DNA from: Pseudonocardia sediminis
Lineage (GTDB): Bacteria; Actinomycetota; Actinomycetes; Mycobacteriales; Pseudonocardiaceae
Reading direction: 5' to 3'
Length of the DNA: 64,000 nt
NCBI RefSeq assembly: GCF_004217185.1
Contig: NZ_SHKL01000001.1
Coordinates: 2,130,001-2,194,000, forward strand
In this document: in pieces, positions 9,962 through 18,130 of the stretch
Numbering within the stretch: the stretch's first letter is position 1
Layout of the letters: each line of letters opens with the position of its first letter
Program-made: the position numbers and the translations under genes
The notes under the pieces: generated by a model
The model's database searches: none
The model's input: the letters and a program-made list of their open reading frames with translations, nothing else
Told to the model about the DNA's origin: nothing

Positions 9962-11603
9962 GGGTCTCGGGGGTCGCGGGGACGGGACCGGGCCCGTCCA
10001 CCGGGGCGACCGGGGTGGGGGTGCGGCGGGCCGCGCGACGGGCCCGCAGGCGCAGCGGGTCGGTGCGGGTCAGCGACATCGCGGCGAGGATCCCGAACAC
10101 CGCGCAGACGGCCAGGAAGCCCCAGTTGTAGAGCGCGGTCTCGCCGTTGGGGTAGTAGGCCACCATCAGCCAGATCGAGCCGAAGACGATCCACTGCAGC
10201 CCGCGGGTGCTCCAGGCGATCATGGCGAGCAGGCAGAAGCCCCAGCTCAGGTACCACGGCAGCGTCGCCGGGGACAGGACGGCGGCCAGCGCCAGCACGA
10301 TCCCGGCGTTGCGGATCGCGGTCGCACCGCCCTCGCGGGCGGTCCACCAGTAGCGGACGAACAGCACCACCAGCAGCGCGGCCCCGATCACCCGCGTGAC
10401 GTTGACGAAAGCCATCTCGGGCAGCGTCGCGAACATCCCGACGACGCCGTGCACCGCTTGCCCGACCGCGGTCGAGGCCGAGAGCCAGTTGACGATCATC
10501 GACGGCGCGTTCAGCGCGGGCAGCCAGCCGAGGCCGACCCCGGCGGCGAACGAGCACGCCGCGAACACGACGACGAACACCGCGATCGACGCCGCGCCGC
10601 TGCGGACCAGCCGCTTCCAGAACGGCCCGGTCAGCGTCGCCGCCCACACCAGCACCAGGAACGGCAGGATGATCCCGGCCGAGGCCTTGACCGCCATCGC
10701 CAGCGTGGCCACCACGATCGCCAGCAGGAACCGGCGGCGCAGCGCGAGCAGCGCGGCGCAGGGGATCATGCCGACGACCAGCAGGTCGTTGTGTCCGCCG
10801 CCGATCATGTGGACGACCATCACCGGGTTCGCCACCGCGATCCACAGCGCGACCTCGGGGCGCCCGCCGAGGTGACGGGTCAGCGCGGGCAGCGCGATGA
10901 CCAGCAGCACCAGCCCGACCAGCAGCAGCGCGCGCATCAGCAGCACGCCGGCGATCACGTTCGTCCCGATCATCGAGACGATGCCCTTGGCCAGCAGGAT
11001 GAACAGCGGCCCGTACGGCGCCGGGGTGTCCTGCCAGAAGTAGTGCACGTTGTCGGTGAACACGCCGCCCATCGCGTCCGGGCCGACCGCGTAGGGGTCG
11101 AACCCGGCCAGCGGCAGCGCGCCCTGGGCCAGGTAGCTGAACGGGTCCCGGGTGAACAGCGGCGGCGAGATCAGCAGCGGCGTGATCCAGGCGAGCGAGA
11201 CCGTCAGCACCGCGCGTCCGGTGACCCGTCGCGCCAACACCTCACGGCCGAGCCGCACCCACGCCCACACCATCAGGAACAACCCGATGTAGATCAGCGC
11301 ACCGGCCATCTGGGTGCCGTGGCCGTAGCGCCAGAACGACAGCGCGGAGCTGCCGAGGATCGGGTCCCGCATCAGGATCCCGCCGCCGCCGAAGCCGCCG
11401 ACGAGCATCAGCACCGACGCCAGCGACCCCTGCAGCAGGATCGACCGGGGCGGGTGCCCCAGCCGCTGCGCGAGGTCGGAGAACGGCGAGGCGGACGCCA
11501 CGGCGCCGGTGGTCCCCCGGCTCCCGGCGGCGGGAGGGCTCGACGACGTCACCGGTTCGGGTGCGTCCGGCCGGGGGATCGGGGGCGATGGCTGCGCGGT
11601 CAT
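9930..11603 (-). CDS. mptA: Alpha-(1->6)-mannopyranosyltransferase, GT-C polytopic membrane protein (MptA-like)
   Basis: The 557-residue protein has an N-terminal Pro-rich cytoplasmic tail of about 45 residues and roughly a dozen hydrophobic segments. The first extracytoplasmic loop carries the GT-C signature with acidic residues near [12 protein letters not shown] and [13 protein letters not shown]. It matches MptA (Rv2174), which extends the mannan backbone of lipomannan and lipoarabinomannan using polyprenyl-phosphate-mannose at the outer face of the membrane. Synteny with Rv2172c-Rv2176 supports the assignment. The gene lies between crtI and crtB, so envelope glycan synthesis is co-transcribed with C40 carotenoid synthesis; both pathways draw on polyprenyl precursors. 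The start is ATG 11603, 53 nt after the crtI stop. Confidence 0.88.
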   Translation of the reverse strand: MTAQPSPPIPRPDAPEPVTSSSPPAAGSRGTTGAVASASPFSDLAQRLGHPPRSILLQGSLASVLMLVGGFGGGGILMRDPILGSSALSFWRYGHGTQMAGALIYIGLFLMVWAWVRLGREVLARRVTGRAVLTVSLAWITPLLISPPLFTRDPFSYLAQGALPLAGFDPYAVGPDAMGGVFTDNVHYFWQDTPAPYGPLFILLAKGIVSMIGTNVIAGVLLMRALLLVGLVLLVIALPALTRHLGGRPEVALWIAVANPVMVVHMIGGGHNDLLVVGMIPCAALLALRRRFLLAIVVATLAMAVKASAGIILPFLVLVWAATLTGPFWKRLVRSGAASIAVFVVVFAACSFAAGVGLGWLPALNAPSMIVNWLSASTAVGQAVHGVVGMFATLPEMAFVNVTRVIGAALLVVLFVRYWWTAREGGATAIRNAGIVLALAAVLSPATLPWYLSWGFCLLAMIAWSTRGLQWIVFGSIWLMVAYYPNGETALYNWGFLAVCAVFGILAAMSLTRTDPLRLRARRAARRTPTPVAPVDGPGPVPATPETLVDGAGQRTG

Positions 11604-11656
11604 GGCGGTGTCGATGCTCCCACGAGGAGGTCAGGGCGCTGTCCGCGACCCGGGGT

Positions 11657-13225
11657 TCACACGGGGGAGGGACGTGCCGCGCTCCGCCGGACGCGTCCGT
11701 CCTGCGGCGTCCCGGCGATCCGCTCCGCGGCCAGGCGGCCCGAGATCAGGACCGGCGGGATGCCCGTGCCCGGTGTCGTCCCGCACCCGGCGAGGACGAC
11801 GTTCTCCAGGCCGCGCACCAGGTTCCGCGGACGGAACGGCCCGGTCTGGGCGAGCGTGTGCGCCGCCGAGAACGGGGTGCCGGCCGCCATCCCGGCGGCC
11901 GCCCAGTCGTCCGGGGTGAACAGCCGCGTCCAGCTCGGTTCCACGTCGGGGTCGACGAGCCCGCGCCCGGCCAGCACGCCGAACAGCTCCTCGGCGTAGG
12001 CCGGTCCGAGGCGCGCCCAGTCCTGCTCACCGACCTCGGTGTTCGGGCAGGGCGCCAGCACCGAGATCAGCTCCCGCCCGGCGGGCTGCAGCGCCGGGTC
12101 GGTCACGCCGGGACGGGTGATCAGCAGCGAGGGGTCGCTCATCAGCTCGCCCCGGTCGATGATCTCGTCGAACGTGCGGGACCACTCACCACCGAAGGAG
12201 ATGGTGTGGTGGAAGTGCTCCGCCGTCGGGGCCGGGAGGCCGGCGTGCACGACGAACGCGCTCGGCGCCCAGCGGATCTTCCCGGGGCGCCGCGGGGCGT
12301 GCCCGACGAGCCGGTAGGACACCGGCAGCTCCGGGGTGAGCACGACGGCGTCGCACTCGATCCGGTCCGGACCGTCCCAGGTGCCGGCCGCGCGGTGGCG
12401 CACGGCCCGCACCCGCCCGCCGGAGCGGTCCAGCCCGGTGACCTCGCGTCCGAGGTGGATCTCCGCGCCCGCCGCCTGCGCGGCCGCGGCCATCGCACTC
12501 CCGATCTCGCGCATGCCGCCGCGCGGGAAGTAGACCCCGGCGATCGTGTCCATGTAGGCGATGACGCCGTAGGCGCCGAGCGCCTTCTCCGGCGCGACCC
12601 CGGCGTAGAGCGCCTGGAACGAGAAGATCCGGCGCAGCCGCTCGTCCGGGATCATCGAGGCGACCTTCGGGCCGAGCCGGCCGAACCCGCCGAGCGCGAC
12701 GAGACGGGCCAGCTGCGGGCCGAGCAGGTCCAGCGGGGAGTCGAGGTTGGCGTCGATGAACGTCGAGTACTCGACCCGGTAGAGGTCGCTCAGCCACGTC
12801 CGCAGCCGCCGGTACCCGGCCGCCGCGTCCGGCCCGCACACGGTGCGGACCTCCTGCTCCATCTTCCCGGGGTCCTGGTGCACCGAGATCGCCGAGCCGT
12901 CGGCGAACGTGGCGCGGTAGGCCGGGTCGATGCGGACCAGTTCCATCCGGTCGGAGGTGGACTCACCGACCGCGGCGAACGCGTCGTCGAGCAGCTCGGG
13001 CATGGTCAGTACGCTCGGGCCGGTGTCGAGCAGGTGCGTGCCGTGGGCGTCGGTGACGTCCATCCGCCCGGCCCGCCCGCCCGGGTGCGGGTCGCGTTCG
13101 ACGATCGTCACCCGCCGTCCGGCCCCGAGCAGGTGCAGCGCGGCGGAGAGCCCCGCCAGCCCCGCCCCGACGACGACGACGTGGTCGGTCCGTCCCGGGA
13201 TCCTGGCCTTGCCGCGCGTCACCAC
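11657..13225 (-). CDS. crtI: Phytoene desaturase
   Basis: The 522-residue FAD-dependent enzyme desaturates phytoene stepwise towards lycopene. It begins with the dinucleotide-binding motif VVVGAGLAGLSAALHLLGAGRR followed by ERDPHPGGRAG. It ends with the CrtI-type C-terminal FAD signature around LVRGLENVVLAGCGTTPGTGIPPVLISGRLAAERI. The YFPRGGMREIGSAMA segment is also characteristic of CrtI and related desaturases. The GTG at 13225 overlaps the crtE stop by 7 nt, so translation is probably coupled. The number of desaturations cannot be read from sequence; no cyclase or ketolase gene is in the window, so lycopene or neurosporene may be the product of this cluster alone. Confidence 0.9.
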   Translation of the reverse strand: MVTRGKARIPGRTDHVVVVGAGLAGLSAALHLLGAGRRVTIVERDPHPGGRAGRMDVTDAHGTHLLDTGPSVLTMPELLDDAFAAVGESTSDRMELVRIDPAYRATFADGSAISVHQDPGKMEQEVRTVCGPDAAAGYRRLRTWLSDLYRVEYSTFIDANLDSPLDLLGPQLARLVALGGFGRLGPKVASMIPDERLRRIFSFQALYAGVAPEKALGAYGVIAYMDTIAGVYFPRGGMREIGSAMAAAAQAAGAEIHLGREVTGLDRSGGRVRAVRHRAAGTWDGPDRIECDAVVLTPELPVSYRLVGHAPRRPGKIRWAPSAFVVHAGLPAPTAEHFHHTISFGGEWSRTFDEIIDRGELMSDPSLLITRPGVTDPALQPAGRELISVLAPCPNTEVGEQDWARLGPAYAEELFGVLAGRGLVDPDVEPSWTRLFTPDDWAAAGMAAGTPFSAAHTLAQTGPFRPRNLVRGLENVVLAGCGTTPGTGIPPVLISGRLAAERIAGTPQDGRVRRSAARPSPV

Positions 13226-14427
13226 TGGCGCCGGGTGGCGCGCTCGGCGAGCTCGAACAGCTGCGTGCGGGCCTCGCCCGCGACCGGTGAGGCGTCCAGG
13301 GCGTCCAGGGCGGAGCCGGTGAGTGCGGCGATCCGCTGCTCCACGGCCTGCACCGCGCCCAGCTCACCGAGCACCCCGCGGACCCGCTCGACGCCGGCGC
13401 CGTCCAGCGCCGGGTCGCCGAGGGAGCGCACCAGGACCTGCTCCGCGGCCCCGTCGCCGCGCTGGCGGGCCCGTTGCAGGGCCAGCGCCATCAGCAGCGT
13501 CCGCTTGCCCTCGCGCAGGTCGTCCCCGGCGGGCTTGCCGGTGACCCGGGGGTCGCCGAACACGCCCAGCAGGTCGTCGCGCAGCTGGAAGGCCACGCCG
13601 ATGTCGGCGCCGTAGCGGCGGTACCCGGCGATGAGCTCGGGAGGCGCCCCGGCGATCGCGCCGCCCAGGTGCAGCGGGCGCTCGACGGTGTAGGCGGCGG
13701 TCTTGAAGCGGTCGATCCGCAGCGCGGTGCGTTCGCCCTCGTCGCCCGAAGCCTGGGCCAGGACGTCGAGGTACTGCCCGGCGAGCACCTCGGTGCGCAT
13801 CCCGCGCCACGGCTCGGCCGCCCGCGCGTGCGCCCCCTCGGGCAGCGCGGCGGCGTGGAACATGTCGTCGGCCCAGACCTGGGCCAGGTCGCCGATGATG
13901 ATCGCGACCGCGGCGCCGAACCGCGCCGGCGGGCCGGTCCAGTCGGCGCCGGCGTGCATCCGGGCGAACTCGACGTGCACCGTCGGGCGCCCGCGCCGGG
14001 TGGACGAGGCGTCCATCAGGTCGTCGTGCACCAGCGCGCAGGCCTGGATCAGCTCCAGCGACGACAGCGCCGTCAGCACCTCCTCGGCCTCGGGCGACGA
14101 CGGGTCGCCGCCCGCGCCGCGCCAGCCCCACCAGGCGAACGTCGGCCGCAGTCGCTTCCCGCCGCCGAGCACGAACCCGGCCAGGGCGTCCGCGGCCTCG
14201 GTGACCTCGGCGTCGACGGCGAGCACGTCCACCCGGCGACGGTCGAGGTAGCCGGCCAGGATCCGCTCGACGTGCTGGGGCAGTGCCTCGTCCAGGGGCG
14301 CACCGGAGACGGCGGTCAGGCCGAGGTCACCGGTGTCCCCGTCGACGCTGGTCTGGCCGGTCTCGGGGGTGTTCCCGCCCGTCTCGACGGGCGCTGGGGG
14401 GACGTCTCGTCCGGTGGAAGGGGGCAC
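13219..14427 (-). CDS. crtE: Polyprenyl diphosphate synthase, probably geranylgeranyl diphosphate synthase
   Basis: The 402-residue trans-prenyltransferase has both aspartate-rich motifs: DDLMD within VHDDLMDASSTRRGRPTVH, and RDDLLGVFGDP near the C-terminus. Other family features are GGKRLRP and GQYLD. As first gene of the crt operon it most likely makes geranylgeranyl diphosphate for CrtB. M. tuberculosis has idsA2 (Rv2173) at this position, so idsA is an equally fair name. It has an N-terminal extension of about 40 residues of low-complexity sequence. The GTG at 14427 is probably leaderless. The gene is divergent from metF across about 100 nt that hold both promoters. Confidence 0.88.
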   Translation of the reverse strand: MPPSTGRDVPPAPVETGGNTPETGQTSVDGDTGDLGLTAVSGAPLDEALPQHVERILAGYLDRRRVDVLAVDAEVTEAADALAGFVLGGGKRLRPTFAWWGWRGAGGDPSSPEAEEVLTALSSLELIQACALVHDDLMDASSTRRGRPTVHVEFARMHAGADWTGPPARFGAAVAIIIGDLAQVWADDMFHAAALPEGAHARAAEPWRGMRTEVLAGQYLDVLAQASGDEGERTALRIDRFKTAAYTVERPLHLGGAIAGAPPELIAGYRRYGADIGVAFQLRDDLLGVFGDPRVTGKPAGDDLREGKRTLLMALALQRARQRGDGAAEQVLVRSLGDPALDGAGVERVRGVLGELGAVQAVEQRIAALTGSALDALDASPVAGEARTQLFELAERATRRQW

Positions 14428-14433
14428 GTGCCC

Positions 14434-14439
14434 AGGCTA
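14434..14439 (-). promoter_or_regulatory. -10-like hexamer for the leaderless crt operon
   Basis: TAGCCT on the minus strand is followed by GGGCAC (6 nt) and the GTG of crtE. This is the likely promoter of the four-gene crtE-crtI-mptA-crtB operon. Confidence 0.5.
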
Positions 14440-14517
14440 TCCGTGGTCGCGGAAGTCGGCTCGGAGACCGTAATGACCGCCGACGTGCTCTTTTCCGCGG
14501 AGGCGGCATCGGGACCG

Positions 14518-14523
14518 TAAGGT
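14518..14523 (+). promoter_or_regulatory. -10-like hexamer for leaderless metF
   Basis: TAAGGT ends 7 nt before the GTG at 14531. This supports 14531 over the upstream in-frame GTG at 14522, which overlaps the hexamer. Confidence 0.5.
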
Positions 14524-14530
14524 GACCCTC

Positions 14531-15442
14531 GTGAGCACGCTGACCCCCGCACCCACAGTGACCGATCGGATCAGTGTCGACCGCCCGTTCTTCGCGGTGG
14601 AGTTCTTCCCACCCAAGGACGACCAGGGCGAGGCGGACCTCTGGCGGGCGATCCGCCGGCTGGAGGCACTGGACCCCGCGTACGTCTCCGTGACCTACGG
14701 CGCGGGCGGTTCCAGCCGGGACCGCACCGTCCGGACCGTCGGCCGGATCGCCAGCGACACCACGCTCGTCGCGATGGCCCACCTGACCGCGGTGTCGCAC
14801 TCGGTGGACGAGCTGCGCCACGTGATCGGGTCCCTCGCCGCGAACGGCATCCGCAACATCATGGCGCTGCGGGGTGATCCCCCCGGGAAGGACCCGCTCG
14901 ACGAGTGGGAGGCGCACCCCGAGGGCCTGAACTACGCCGACGAGCTGGTCGAGCTGTGCAAGCAGTCCGGCCCGTTCTGCGTCGGGGTGGCCGCGTTCCC
15001 GTACGGGCACCCGCGCTCGGCGGACCTGGAGTCCGACACGGAGAAGCTGGTCGGCAAGTTCCGGGCCGGCGCCGAGTTCGCCGTCACCCAGCTGTTCCTG
15101 GAGCCCGAGGGCTTCCTGCGGCTGCGCGACCGGGTCGCCGCGCTGGGCTTCGACCAGCCGATCATCCCCGGGATCATGCCGCTGACGTCGGAGAAGACGT
15201 TCCACAAGGGTCCGGAGCTGTCCGGGTCTCCGCTGCCGGAGGCGCTGGTCAAGCGCCTCGAGCCCTACGCCGGGGACCAGAAGACGTTCCGGCCCGCGGG
15301 CATGGAGGTCACCGGCGAGCTGTGTGAACGCCTGATCGCCGAGGGCGTGCCCGGGATCCACTTCTACTCGCTGAACCGTTCGACGGCGACGACCGAGCTC
15401 GTCGAGCGCCTGGGCCTGGTCGCGCGCCGGGCCGAGGTCTGA
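14531..15442 (+). CDS. metF: 5,10-methylenetetrahydrofolate reductase
   Basis: The enzyme of about 303 residues reduces methylenetetrahydrofolate to 5-methyltetrahydrofolate with FAD, supplying the methyl group for methionine synthesis. Family motifs are FFAVEFFPPKDD at the start (including the catalytic Glu), VSVTYGAGGSSRDRT, HLTAVSHS, NIMALRGDPP, QLFLEPEGFLRL and IPGIMPLTS. It ends with the GIHFYSLNRS strand that closes the TIM barrel. It matches Rv2172c in position and length. The start at 14531 is preferred because of the -10 hexamer; GTG 14522 would add three residues. A strong terminator follows, so it appears to be monocistronic. Confidence 0.93.
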   Translation: MSTLTPAPTVTDRISVDRPFFAVEFFPPKDDQGEADLWRAIRRLEALDPAYVSVTYGAGGSSRDRTVRTVGRIASDTTLVAMAHLTAVSHSVDELRHVIGSLAANGIRNIMALRGDPPGKDPLDEWEAHPEGLNYADELVELCKQSGPFCVGVAAFPYGHPRSADLESDTEKLVGKFRAGAEFAVTQLFLEPEGFLRLRDRVAALGFDQPIIPGIMPLTSEKTFHKGPELSGSPLPEALVKRLEPYAGDQKTFRPAGMEVTGELCERLIAEGVPGIHFYSLNRSTATTELVERLGLVARRAEV

Positions 15443-15468
15443 CGAACGCCTCCCGGTACGACAGCCAC

Positions 15469-15503
15469 CACCGCCCGGACGAGGACCTCTCGTCCGGGCG
15501 GTG
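15469..15503. terminator. Strong bidirectional terminator hairpin between metF and lppM
   Basis: A perfect 15-bp stem (15469-15483 with 15489-15503) closes a 5-nt loop, GACCT. It lies between two convergent genes and can serve both. There is no T-tract, as is usual in high-GC actinobacteria. Confidence 0.85.
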
Positions 15504-15525
15504 CCGTGTCGGACGTGGGGTCGTG

Positions 15526-16263
15526 TCAGCTGTGGACCGGTGGGTTCCGGTTGCGTCGCGCCAGTACCACCGCGGCGCCGCCGGCCACGGCCACCAGCAG
15601 GCCCAGGAACAGCGTCCAGCCCAGCGTGGACGGGGCGTTCGGGTCGGTCGAGGCCACCGAGGCGGTGATCTGCCCGACCTCGCCGGGGGTGAACTGCCAG
15701 CTGACGGTCCCGCCGTCGGCCTCGCCGTTGGTCTCCACGACCTCGCCCGGGAAGCTGATCTTGAGCTGGAAGTCCGCCCGGTCCACCGCGACGGTGGTCA
15801 GGTCGGCCCGGCCCTGCACCGCGATCCGGCCGCCGACCCGTCGCATCTGCAGGTCCGCGCGTCCACCCGCGACGCCGCCGATCGAGCTCAGCCTGCTGAG
15901 CTGCTCGAACGTCAGCCCGGAGAACCGGACGGTGGAGCCGATGTAGCCGTCCTCGTCGTAGGGCGTCAGCTCGACGTCGTCGGCCAGTTCCGGCGGGATG
16001 GTCAGCTGCGGGCCCTTGCCGCCGGGTGCGCCGTCCGGGGTGGCGATCACGATGTCGCCGTTGACGGTGTCGTCGGGCTGTACGGCCAGGCCCGCGTTCA
16101 CCCGGGTGCAGCCGCTCAGCGCGAGCAGCGCCAGTAGCGCGACGACGGCGACGGCCAGGGGCCGTCGCCGGCCCGCCGAGGGGTGGGGGGAACGTCCGGG
16201 CCGGACCTCTACCGGGTCGGCGGCGGTGCTCGGCGGGGGCGGCGCGGACGACATGGCGCTCAT
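15526..16263 (-). CDS. lppM: LppM-family lipoprotein with C-terminal TM anchor
   Basis: The 245-residue envelope protein has a Pro-rich N-terminal tail, then a signal peptide with lipobox LSGC (VVALLALLALSGCTRVNAG). A beta-rich extracytoplasmic domain (LDV/VNGDIVIATPDG through QITASVASTD) follows, and the protein ends in a C-terminal TM helix (TLFLGLLVAVAGGAAVVLA). This is the architecture of Rv2171 LppM, which has been linked to phosphoinositol-mannoside/lipoglycan handling and phagosome effects in M. tuberculosis. It may therefore work with products of the nearby mptA, but that is inference. The start could be ATG 16263 or the internal ATG at 16254. Confidence 0.87.
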   Translation of the reverse strand: MSAMSSAPPPPSTAADPVEVRPGRSPHPSAGRRRPLAVAVVALLALLALSGCTRVNAGLAVQPDDTVNGDIVIATPDGAPGGKGPQLTIPPELADDVELTPYDEDGYIGSTVRFSGLTFEQLSRLSSIGGVAGGRADLQMRRVGGRIAVQGRADLTTVAVDRADFQLKISFPGEVVETNGEADGGTVSWQFTPGEVGQITASVASTDPNAPSTLGWTLFLGLLVAVAGGAAVVLARRNRNPPVHS

Positions 16264-16325
16264 CGTGCCACCCGGCCCCGGACACGCCGGGGCGACGCCG
16301 GGTGTGTCGGGGGGTTCGGAACCGG

Positions 16326-16925
16326 TCAGGACCGTCGGTGGTCCGGAGCCGGCAGCGGGAGCTCACGGCCGAGGACCGCGAACGGGCGCGGGTCGCCGGT
16401 GAACAGGTGCTCGCGGAGCACGTCGGAGAACCCGAGGCGGCGGTAGAGCCGCCAGGCCCGTCCGGGCGGCTGTGGCCCGTGCTCGGGGGTGGAGAGCAGG
16501 ACCCGGGACCGTCCGGCCCCGTCGAGCAGGGCACGCAGCAGGCCCTCACCGAGCCCGGAGCCCTGGGCGTCGGGGTGCACGTGCAGCTCGGTCAGCTCGA
16601 AGTAGTCGGCCAGCCAGTCCGAGTTGTCGGTGCCCGAGCCGCGCAGCGACCGCAGGCCGCGGCGCACCTCGTCGAACCACCACTGACCGGGGCCGCCCCA
16701 GTAGCCGTAGGAGACGGCGAGCAGCCGGTCGCGCTCGCCGAGCCAGGCCACCGCGCGCCATCCGGGCCGGTAGGAGTGTTCGAGCCAGAGCGTGCGGCGC
16801 TGCTTGGCGGTCCCGCGCGGGTAGCCCATCGCCGTGATGTAGACGTCGATCGCGTCGCCGAGCCGGTCCGCGAACTCACTGCGGCTGAGCCCGACCAGCC
16901 GCGGCTGGGCGGGCGCCGCGGTCAC
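16326..16925 (-). CDS. GNAT-family N-acetyltransferase (Rv2170-like)
   Basis: The 199-residue protein has a GNAT fold with the acetyl-CoA loop VHPDAQGSGLGEGLLRALL and a C-terminal AWRLYRRLGF motif. The N-terminal segment (ALNS-type FADRLGDAIDVYITAMGYPRGTAKQRR) is characteristic of the Rv2170 group. M. tuberculosis Rv2170 has been reported to acetylate lysine residues of isocitrate lyase; the substrate here is unknown. The GTG at 16925 has a GGAGG ribosome-binding site 5 nt upstream on the coding strand. It is divergent from the DUF6504 gene, so the two LexA boxes in the shared 243-bp gap could affect it as well, although they lie 117 bp or more from its start. Confidence 0.83.
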   Translation of the reverse strand: MTAAPAQPRLVGLSRSEFADRLGDAIDVYITAMGYPRGTAKQRRTLWLEHSYRPGWRAVAWLGERDRLLAVSYGYWGGPGQWWFDEVRRGLRSLRGSGTDNSDWLADYFELTELHVHPDAQGSGLGEGLLRALLDGAGRSRVLLSTPEHGPQPPGRAWRLYRRLGFSDVLREHLFTGDPRPFAVLGRELPLPAPDHRRS

Positions 16926-17041
16926 GGTCGCCTCCGGTCGTGCCTCACCGTCCCATCACATCACGACCGGTGGCCCACGGCCGCATCGCGGGCGCCACCG
17001 ACACGTCGACACCGGACACGCCGCCGTGACTTGACGACCGA

Positions 17042-17082
17042 TCGAACAGGCGTTCTACTGAACAGGTCGAACACGCGTTCGA
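17042..17082. promoter_or_regulatory. Two LexA (SOS) boxes upstream of the DUF6504-HEPN pair
   Basis: TCGAACACGCGTTCGA (17067-17082) is a perfect match to the SOS consensus TCGAAC-N4-GTTCGA. A second site, TCGAACAGGCGTTCTA (17042-17057), differs at one fixed position. Their starts are 25 bp apart. The nearer box ends 86 bp before the DUF6504 start at 17169. Tandem boxes usually mean tight LexA repression and strong induction by DNA damage. Confidence 0.85.
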
Positions 17083-17168
17083 CGGCGGGCGTCCGGCGAC
17101 GGTGTGGGGGAAGCACACCTCCGCCGGGCGCACCGCGGAGGTGTCGGTGAAGAGGGGACGTGGTTCAC

Positions 17169-17486
17169 GTGAGCGGCTTCTCCCGATTGTTCCGGACCCG
17201 GCAGCCGGCGTCGATCGAGGTCCGCTGGCAGAACGGGGAGCCGGTGGAGTTCCAGCGCCGGCCGCTGCGACGCGGGGAGCGGTTCCTGGTCACCGGGATC
17301 CGTGAGCAGTGGATCGAGGAGTCCCCGTGGCCGTTCCCGTCGCCGATGCCGGTCGGGGGCGACCGGCTGAGCTGCTGGCGGGTGCTGGCCCGGTCGGTCG
17401 AGGAGCCGCAGGAGCCCGCCCGCGAGGTGGTCCTGCGGATGCGCGCCGGGCCCGGGGTCTGGGACCTGGTGCGGACGAACGAATGA
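17169..17486 (+). CDS. DUF6504-family protein, predicted SOS-induced
   Basis: The 105-residue protein is basic at its start (FSRLFRTRQPASIEVRWQNGEPVEFQRRP) and has conserved WxxxxPxxFxxRP-like and REQWIEESPWP motifs, then a beta-rich tail ending in WDLVRTNE. I recall DUF6504 proteins encoded next to ImuB/DnaE2-type error-prone polymerases in other actinobacteria. That fits the two LexA boxes upstream, but no polymerase gene is in this window. The start at GTG 17169 is preferred over GTG 17160 because the GAGGGG ribosome-binding site at 17152-17157 is properly spaced for it. The HEPN gene follows after 38 nt and is likely co-transcribed. The biochemical function is unknown. Confidence 0.75.
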   Translation: MSGFSRLFRTRQPASIEVRWQNGEPVEFQRRPLRRGERFLVTGIREQWIEESPWPFPSPMPVGGDRLSCWRVLARSVEEPQEPAREVVLRMRAGPGVWDLVRTNE

Positions 17487-17524
17487 GAGCGGACTTCATG
17501 GGCACGGGAGAGGGGACCTGAGGG

Positions 17525-18103
17525 ATGACCGTCACCACCGAACCGATGACCGAGCCGATGTTCGGGCGCGCCGAGCTGACGGGTGACCCGACGGGGGAGC
17601 AGGCCGGGGGGATCCCGGCGCCGCGCCGGTCCGGTCCGGCACCGGCCTCCCGGGCGGCGCCCGCCGCGCGGCGGGACCCGCCTCGACGTGACGTCCCCTC
17701 CCGGCGCGAGGCCCCGGCCCCGCGGGAGGTCCCGGTCTCGCGGGAGGCGCTGGCGCTGCTGCGTCAGGCCGCCGACTGCCTGGCCGAGGGGCACCGGGAG
17801 CCGGACCCGGTGCGCCGCTACCCGGCCGCGTACCTCGCCGCGCTGCGCGCCGGGGCGGCGGTGCTGGCGATGCGGGCCCGCCCGCGTCCGCGCCGGGGCG
17901 CCCCGCGCGACGTCTGGCAGCTGCTGGCCGAGGTGGCCCCGGAGCTGGGGGAGTGGTCGGCGTTCTTCGCGTCCTGCTCGCGCACCCGGTCCGCGGCCGA
18001 GGCCGGGATCAGCCGGCTCGTGGGGCAGCGCGACGCCGACGACCTGCTGCGGCAGGCCGAGCAGTTCGTCCGTCTCGTGGGGGAGCTGCTCCCGCCGCGC
18101 TGA
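17525..18103 (+). CDS. SAV_6107-type HEPN domain protein, predicted SOS-induced
   Basis: The 192-residue protein has a disordered, Pro/Arg-rich N-terminal third (about 70 residues, with repeated PRR, REAPAPRE and VPVSRE motifs). A compact helical domain (ALALLRQAADCLAEG through LLRQAEQFVRLVGELLPPR) follows and resembles the SAV_6107-type HEPN family. HEPN domains are often ribonucleases or nucleotide-binding modules, but the usual catalytic Rx4-6H motif is not obvious here. Loss of nuclease activity or a structural role is therefore possible. It lies 38 nt behind the DUF6504 gene, and both sit behind the LexA boxes, suggesting a DNA-damage role. It converges on the ParA-family gene. Confidence 0.75.
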   Translation: MTVTTEPMTEPMFGRAELTGDPTGEQAGGIPAPRRSGPAPASRAAPAARRDPPRRDVPSRREAPAPREVPVSREALALLRQAADCLAEGHREPDPVRRYPAAYLAALRAGAAVLAMRARPRPRRGAPRDVWQLLAEVAPELGEWSAFFASCSRTRSAAEAGISRLVGQRDADDLLRQAEQFVRLVGELLPPR

Positions 18104-18130
18104 GGGCCCGGGCGCGGGGCGACGGACGGC

